DNA from: a virus
Reading direction: 5' to 3' (one strand)
Virus record (IMG/VR): IMGVR_UViG_3300044971_001605
Span: 1-24,462 of that record
Length of the DNA stretch: 24,462 nt
Shown here: in pieces, positions 21,375 to 24,462 of the stretch
Position numbering within the stretch: the first letter of the stretch is position 1
Layout of the letters: every line of letters begins with the position of its first letter
Translations under genes and position numbers: made by a program
Notes under the pieces: model-generated
What the model saw: only the letters and a program-made list of their open reading frames with translations
Database searches by the model: none
What the model was told of the DNA's origin: nothing

Positions 21375-21493
21375 GGTCTGGGTTGGCGTGGACTGTGCGA
21401 ACAGATTACGCTACTCATGCAAAGGAACTTCGCTACCTTTCGACCGCCATAGTAGGGGGAGTCCCACGGGTAACGGGACTCCCCTCTTTTTTT
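21375..21493 (+). ncRNA. Candidate structured small RNA
   Basis: The stretch between a CTAAATA box (21364) and a strong terminator contains three hairpins: CTGT-GCGA-ACAG with a GNRA loop (21393-21404), AAAGG-loop-CCTTT (21421-21440), and the terminator stem itself. It has no credible coding frame. It may instead be the 3' untranslated region of the 20884 gene. Its existence as a separate RNA is inference. Confidence 0.4.
21456..21493 (+). terminator. Intrinsic terminator
   Basis: GGGGAGTCCC (21456-21465), loop ACGGGTAAC, GGGACTCCCC (21475-21484): ten perfect pairs, then TCTTTTTTT. It stops rightward transcription. The T-tract overlaps the stop codon of the convergent gene at 21492. Confidence 0.9.
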
Positions 21494-22166
21494 ATTCGGC
21501 TTCGGCTTCGCCTTCGGCTGCTTCTGCGGCGGTGTGGTACAGCGACCACACCTGTGTGGGATCGCCAATCAGCACAGTTCTGCTGACATACGCAGGAATC
21601 ACGGTAAGCGTATTGGTGGAGTAGTTTACCGCGCTAATAGTTCCGTTCCATTGCGTGCCTGCAGTGCTGCCGTCCACTGCGTACACCGTTGTGACAGGAG
21701 GCGTATACGCAGTTCCGTACAACGACACACCACCTGCAATGGTGAACGACACAGGCACGCCTGCTGTGAGTTGGCTCGCCACGCCTACTTGAGTAGTGGA
21801 CGACAGCCCCGGATAGTAACCCACCCATGTGTTTGCGGTGATTACTGAAGCGGTCAGACCTGTTACCGTGATGAATTCTGCGTCCAAACCACCGGCATCC
21901 AAGCCTTGATATTTCAACGGGAATCCGGCTGGACGCGGACGAGCGGGCCACCGTTCAATCGTTTCTTCCACCACAGCCTCACTAATGTCTGCCCGTTGGG
22001 GAACCACACCCGGTATACCAAACACAAAATCAGTAGTGACTCCACCCACATCAATGGTTGGGGGAGTACCAATATCTGAAAAATCAGGAGGAGTGGGTGG
22101 CTGCACACCAGCCAATGCGTTGTTTCGTGCGGCTTTCAGGGATTTGGTTGTGTTCCAATTTGTCAT
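21492..22166 (-). CDS. Putative virion protein, 224 aa
   Basis: The start chosen is ATG 22166, giving 224 aa, because GGTGGAGGAAATATATG places a strong ribosome site right before it; an earlier in-frame start at 22193 lacks one. The N-terminus MTNWNTTKSLKAARNNALAG is basic, then a Pro-rich segment (PPTPPDFSDIGTPP) leads to a Thr/Val/Gly-rich beta domain (FITVTGLTASVITANTW, SFTIAGGVSLYGTAY). The C-terminus is an Ala/Glu tail (EAAEGEAEAE). Composition fits a virion surface or fibre-associated protein, but no family is recognised. It is convergent with the small-RNA candidate and divergent from the 22227 gene. Confidence 0.75.
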   Translation of the reverse strand: MTNWNTTKSLKAARNNALAGVQPPTPPDFSDIGTPPTIDVGGVTTDFVFGIPGVVPQRADISEAVVEETIERWPARPRPAGFPLKYQGLDAGGLDAEFITVTGLTASVITANTWVGYYPGLSSTTQVGVASQLTAGVPVSFTIAGGVSLYGTAYTPPVTTVYAVDGSTAGTQWNGTISAVNYSTNTLTVIPAYVSRTVLIGDPTQVWSLYHTAAEAAEGEAEAE

Positions 22167-22205
22167 ATATTTCCTCCACCGTATGTAGAACACCCATAAA
22201 AAAAT

Positions 22206-22212
22206 CTAAATA
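22206..22212 (+). promoter_or_regulatory. Candidate late promoter box CTAAATA
   Basis: CTAAATA, 14 bases before the ATG at 22227 and just ahead of the GCGGAGGA ribosome site, the same arrangement as on the opposite strand in the leftward block. Confidence 0.55.
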
Positions 22213-22226
22213 CAGCGGAGGATTCT

Positions 22227-22769
22227 ATGCGATTTAATTCCAGCAAATACCGTGCACTGAATGAAAGCATTTCCCGTTTGGACGAGGCTCCGGGCAGCGG
22301 TGTGGAAGGCGACTACGAAGGCGAGATGTCTCGTGGCGAACTCAAGTCATTGATTGCCAACGCACAAGAACTCCTCAAGATGCTGGGTGAAGACGAGGAA
22401 ATTGAAGCGTGGGTACAGAGCAAAATCACCAAGGCTGCGGACTACATTTCAAGTGTTCGCAACTACATGGTGGGCGATACCGTGAACGAAGCCGTGGCTG
22501 CATGGCAGCGCAAGGAAGGCAAGAATCCTGAAGGCGGGCTAAACAAGGCGGGCGTGGAATCGTATCGCCGAGCCAATCCGGGCAGCAAACTGCAAACGGC
22601 TGTAACCACCAAGCCCAGTAAACTCAAACCCGGTTCCAAGAGTGCAAAGCGTCGCAAATCGTTTTGCTCACGAATGCAGGGCATGAAGAACAAACTTACT
22701 TCTGCTAAAACTGCAAACGATCCTGATTCACGAATCAACAAGTCGCTGCGAAAGTGGAACTGCCGCTAA
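22227..22769 (+). CDS. DUF6321-like protein with capsid-targeting-like N-terminus
   Basis: A protein of 180 aa behind CGGAGGATTCT. The N-terminus MRFNSSKYRALNES has L-N-E before Ser (residues 11-13), the prohead-protease consensus, as in the 11187 gene. Residues 20-85 form acidic helices (SRGELKSLIANAQELLKML). The C-terminal half holds AWQRKEGKNPEGGLNKAGV, then KRRKSFCSRMQGMKNKLT and DPDSRINKSLRKWNC, blocks I recall from the DUF6321 domain of T4-like phages and algal viruses. The basic Cys-containing blocks suggest DNA or RNA binding, and their function is unknown. A head-packaged protein is inferred from the leader. Confidence 0.82.
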   Translation: MRFNSSKYRALNESISRLDEAPGSGVEGDYEGEMSRGELKSLIANAQELLKMLGEDEEIEAWVQSKITKAADYISSVRNYMVGDTVNEAVAAWQRKEGKNPEGGLNKAGVESYRRANPGSKLQTAVTTKPSKLKPGSKSAKRRKSFCSRMQGMKNKLTSAKTANDPDSRINKSLRKWNCR

Positions 22770-22787
22770 CCACAAACGGGAGCGCAC

Positions 22788-23090
22788 ATGACACTACAGT
22801 ATCCAAGGCTTGATGGCGCAACAGGGCACGCTGAAATTTTAACCAGCGATGCGTTGAGCGTCAATCAAGTGGTTGAAGTAAACAATCTTTCGTTCATTGT
22901 TGCAAGCGATTTGGATGCTATTTTTAGAGATGAACTGATAGCGGGAGAAATTCCATTACCGTCACAAGGCTCAACCGGCTCAGCCGGTGTGTTGTCGTTT
23001 AACGGTGCAACAGGGCATGTGCAGGGTGTCAGCAGTTTCAACGGCGCAACAGGTGCGGTTGTGTATGTGATTGACGGCGGTGAAATCTAA
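22788..23090 (+). CDS. Tail-fibre-like repeat protein, 100 aa
   Basis: A protein of 100 aa behind GGGAGCGCAC. The second half repeats a motif SFNGATGxVxGV: LSFNGATGHVQGV, then SSFNGATGAVVYV, and GATGHAEIL near the N-terminus is related. Such FNGxTGxV repeats are common in phage fibre and collagen-like structural proteins. The N-terminal part (DALSVNQVVEVNNLSFIVA) is beta-like. It is short for a fibre, so it may be an attachment or tip protein. It follows the DUF6321-like gene by 18 bases, probably on the same transcript. Confidence 0.75.
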   Translation: MTLQYPRLDGATGHAEILTSDALSVNQVVEVNNLSFIVASDLDAIFRDELIAGEIPLPSQGSTGSAGVLSFNGATGHVQGVSSFNGATGAVVYVIDGGEI

Positions 23091-23093
23091 ATG

Positions 23094-23119
23094 AAAAGGG
23101 ACGGCATTTCTGCCGTCCC
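23094..23119 (-). terminator. Probable intrinsic terminator
   Basis: GGGACGGCA (23098-23106), loop TTTC, TGCCGTCCC (23111-23119): nine perfect pairs. Reading leftward it is followed by TTTTCATTT, so it probably ends the small-peptide and barrel-gene transcript. Rightward the U-tract is poor, though the stem lies just after the stop at 23090. Confidence 0.65.
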
Positions 23120-23142
23120 CTTCGTGTCTGTACAGTTACAGA

Positions 23143-23295
23143 TTACTTGCAGCACGCAGCAAGAGCCGCACCCACCGCGTTCCATGCCCACACAGCACCC
23201 TTCACAGCGAAGGGCAGCAGAGCAAGAAAACCAGCGAGTTGTAGTGGGTTCTTCCAGCAGAAGCAACCAGTAACGGGGCAATTAGTGTTCTTCAT
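23143..23295 (-). CDS. Small Cys-containing membrane peptide, 50 aa
   Basis: A 50-aa product with start ATG 23295 behind a strong AAAGGAGAATACAA. The N-terminus MKNTNCPVTGCFCWKNP has Cys at 6, 11 and 13, and the C-terminus ends CCK. Between them is a hydrophobic stretch (LQLAGFLALLPFA, then GAVWAWNAVGAALAA), long enough for one or two membrane passes. No family is recognised; a holin-like or superinfection-immunity peptide is possible. It lies 19 bases downstream of the outer-membrane protein gene and shares its leader sequence, so the two are probably co-transcribed. Confidence 0.7.
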   Translation of the reverse strand: MKNTNCPVTGCFCWKNPLQLAGFLALLPFAVKGAVWAWNAVGAALAACCK

Positions 23296-23314
23296 TTGTA
23301 TTCTCCTTTAAGAA

Positions 23315-24070
23315 TTAGAACTTGATACCAAGACCCAGAGTCACAGCCCACGAGTTCTCGTTGGCAGCGTTTACTTCCTGCCATACGGGAACGCCGAAGC
23401 CTGCGTTCAGGTCAACATTGTGTGAAACAGCCCATTCCGCCTTTGGGCCAAGGAAAGCCACATTGCTGCCCTCGGTGTACCATTGGTTCAGGTCTACGCC
23501 GACCTGTAGGCTGCTCCACTTGTAGGCAACAAACGACTCGGCATTCAAACCGTAGTTGTTAAAATTACCAAACACGGGACTATACGCATACGATCCAACC
23601 CAACGCACATCAAAGGTTTGAGCGTATACCATCGAACCCCAAGTCATGTCGTAATTGAAACCAACATGGGGATTCACATTATCAGTGCCGTAACCAGCCG
23701 AGGCTGTGGGCATCCACGCGCCACCTTCAACGGCAAAGTTGGTGTCAGCACCAAGAAACTTTACGCCCTTGACCAGAGCGTAGTCAACACCAAGGTCGAT
23801 TGCACCGTATCCAGTGGTGTCTTGCGAGTACACGGGAACAGTAATGTGCCAACCCACGAGGTCGTACAACTTGCCCTTTACAGACGAGTCAAGTTCCACA
23901 ACGGTGTCAACATTGGTCTTGCCCCAGAAGACCAAAGTCTCGTCCACACTCACGCTGTTGAACAGAGCAGCAGAGGGAGCGGTGACGGGAGCCTTGGCTT
24001 CAGGAGCCGTTTGTGCACTAGCCACGGTGGCAAGTGCGCCGAGTAGTAAAGTTGCAAAAGTAGTCTTCAT
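23315..24070 (-). CDS. Phage-encoded outer-membrane beta-barrel protein
   Basis: A protein of 251 aa from ATG 24070 behind AAAGGAGAAGATTG; a TTG directly before it is an alternative start. The N-terminus MKTTFATLLLGALATVASA is a textbook signal peptide cleaved before Gln. An Ala/Pro spacer follows. The body has regularly spaced amphipathic aromatic strands (GKLYDLVGWHITVPVYSQD, AIDLGVDYALVKGVKF, DVRWVGSYAYSPVFG). The last strand, WAVTLGLGIKF, ends in Phe, the recognition signal for the BAM complex. So it should be exported and inserted in the outer membrane. Phage-encoded porins are known in some temperate phages, where they can alter receptors; in a T4-like phage this is unusual. Possibly acquired from a host. 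Confidence 0.85.
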   Translation of the reverse strand: MKTTFATLLLGALATVASAQTAPEAKAPVTAPSAALFNSVSVDETLVFWGKTNVDTVVELDSSVKGKLYDLVGWHITVPVYSQDTTGYGAIDLGVDYALVKGVKFLGADTNFAVEGGAWMPTASAGYGTDNVNPHVGFNYDMTWGSMVYAQTFDVRWVGSYAYSPVFGNFNNYGLNAESFVAYKWSSLQVGVDLNQWYTEGSNVAFLGPKAEWAVSHNVDLNAGFGVPVWQEVNAANENSWAVTLGLGIKF

Positions 24071-24094
24071 CAATCTTCTCCTTTAAGAAAATGC

Positions 24095-24136
24095 CCTCCA
24101 CACGAAGGGTGCAGTATCTAGCGTGGCTTGTGGAGG
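24095..24136 (-). other. Inverted repeat in the barrel-gene leader
   Basis: CCTCCACA (24095-24102) and TGTGGAGG (24129-24136) can form an 8-pair stem with a 26-base loop in the 5' leader of the outer-membrane gene, 25 bases before its ATG. A regulatory hairpin is possible; no known riboswitch is recognised. Confidence 0.45.
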
Positions 24137-24240
24137 ATCACACAACCCCATCCCATACTTTATTCGGTGTTGCCTGTTTTTGGTGCAGAAACGGGGACTG
24201 GTGTATTTTTTATTGTTGGATAGTGGGAGCGTCTGCAAGC

Positions 24241-24247
24241 ATAAATA
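24241..24247 (+). promoter_or_regulatory. Candidate late promoter box ATAAATA
   Basis: ATAAATA in GCATAAATACTC, 53 bases before the ATG at 24301. Similar to the T4 late box; the distance is longer than for most copies here. Confidence 0.4.
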
Positions 24248-24300
24248 CTCTAAAATTGACAAATTTGTCGTGATACCCCCCGCCATTCAAGGAAATCCAA

Positions 24301-24453
24301 ATGCCATCACAAACATTTTACTGGGTAGGTTCTACTGCTGACAGCAACGATTCTCTGTCTTGGAGCGGTCTAGGAAATTGGAGAACTTTGGTTATTCCAA
24401 ACACACCCGGAGCCACAGTTGCAACTCTATCGGCAGCAGACCGTACCCAGTAA
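24301..24453 (+). CDS. Start of a virion-type protein, right end doubtful
   Basis: ATG 24301 behind CAAGGAAATCCAA. The product begins MPSQTFYWVGSTADSNDSLS, then WSGLGNWRTLVIPN. Openings of the form T(F/Y)YWVG followed by spaced Trp-Ser-Gly and Asn-Trp are common in phage structural and adhesin proteins. The apparent stop at 24451-24453 lies inside a 19-base inverted copy of 24309-24327 at the very end of the window, so the 50-aa length is probably artificial and the true gene is likely longer. I treat it as partial. Confidence 0.6.
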   Translation: MPSQTFYWVGSTADSNDSLSWSGLGNWRTLVIPNTPGATVATLSAADRTQ

Positions 24454-24462
24454 AATGTTTGT
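24309..24462. repeat. 19-base perfect inverted repeat reaching the window end
   Basis: ACAAACATTTTACTGGGTA (24309-24327) is the exact reverse complement of the last 19 bases (24444-24462). The arms are separated by 116 bases. Ending exactly on the last base suggests a fold-back at an assembly end. Confidence 0.9.

Noticed and set aside
21383-21586. Short open frames after the CTAAATA box at 21364
   Set aside because: They read through a ten-pair terminator and have no ribosome site.
1-24462. CRISPR arrays, insertion sequences, integrase or rRNA
   Set aside because: No regularly spaced identical repeats with unique spacers, no transposase or integrase motif and no rRNA-like sequence were seen.

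Overview
The window looks like part of a T4-like (contractile-tailed, Straboviridae/Kyanoviridae-type) phage that infects a Gram-negative, probably aquatic, bacterium. The evidence is a long block of tightly packed same-strand genes, several recognisable T4-superfamily accessory proteins (an MGME1-type exonuclease, a KWDG ligase-like protein, a nucleotidyltransferase fused to a small Cys-containing domain, a CobS-like ATPase with a CobT-like VWA partner), two tRNA genes, a TAAATA-type motif in front of many genes as in T4 late promoters, and N-termini resembling T4 capsid-targeting peptides. No capsid, terminase, tail-sheath or polymerase gene is present, so placement below the T4-like level is inference.

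Layout. Bases 1-14685 carry a leftward block of about twenty genes, often overlapping by 1-4 bases, that I read as mostly late or virion-associated. It runs from a zinc-dependent peptidase and an FmdB zinc ribbon through many hypothetical proteins to an exonuclease, a ligase-like protein and a nucleotidyltransferase cut by the left edge. Divergently, 14816-19891 is a rightward module: two sigma70-type promoters, each with exactly 6 bases between the -10 box and the ATG (predicted leaderless mRNAs), drive a CobT-like VWA/HExxH protein and a CobS-like AAA+ ATPase. The ATPase is followed by a small protein with three tandem start codons, a stand-alone copy of the ATPase N-terminal domain, tRNA-Arg(UCU), a very acidic 67-aa protein, an atypical tRNA with a CAA anticodon, and a strong intrinsic terminator. 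Bases 19892-20450 are non-coding, with five copies of TTCAAATAT. A third leaderless-type promoter then drives two hypothetical genes, followed by a candidate structured small RNA with its own promoter-like box and terminator. From 21492 to the right edge the strands alternate: a putative virion protein, a DUF6321-like protein, a tail-fibre-like repeat protein, a 50-aa Cys-rich membrane peptide, an outer-membrane beta-barrel protein, and the start of another virion-type gene.

How the parts fit. The leftward block and a few rightward genes share a CTAAATA box that probably marks late transcription; at three gene junctions this box also contains the stop codon of the preceding gene. The rightward CobS/CobT-like module uses host-type promoters and is probably early. 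At least eight proteins begin with a short peptide ending in (L/I)-x-E, the T4 prohead-protease cleavage consensus, which suggests a set of proteins packaged in the head and possibly injected. The last 19 bases are an exact reverse complement of 24309-24327, so the right end may be an assembly fold-back.
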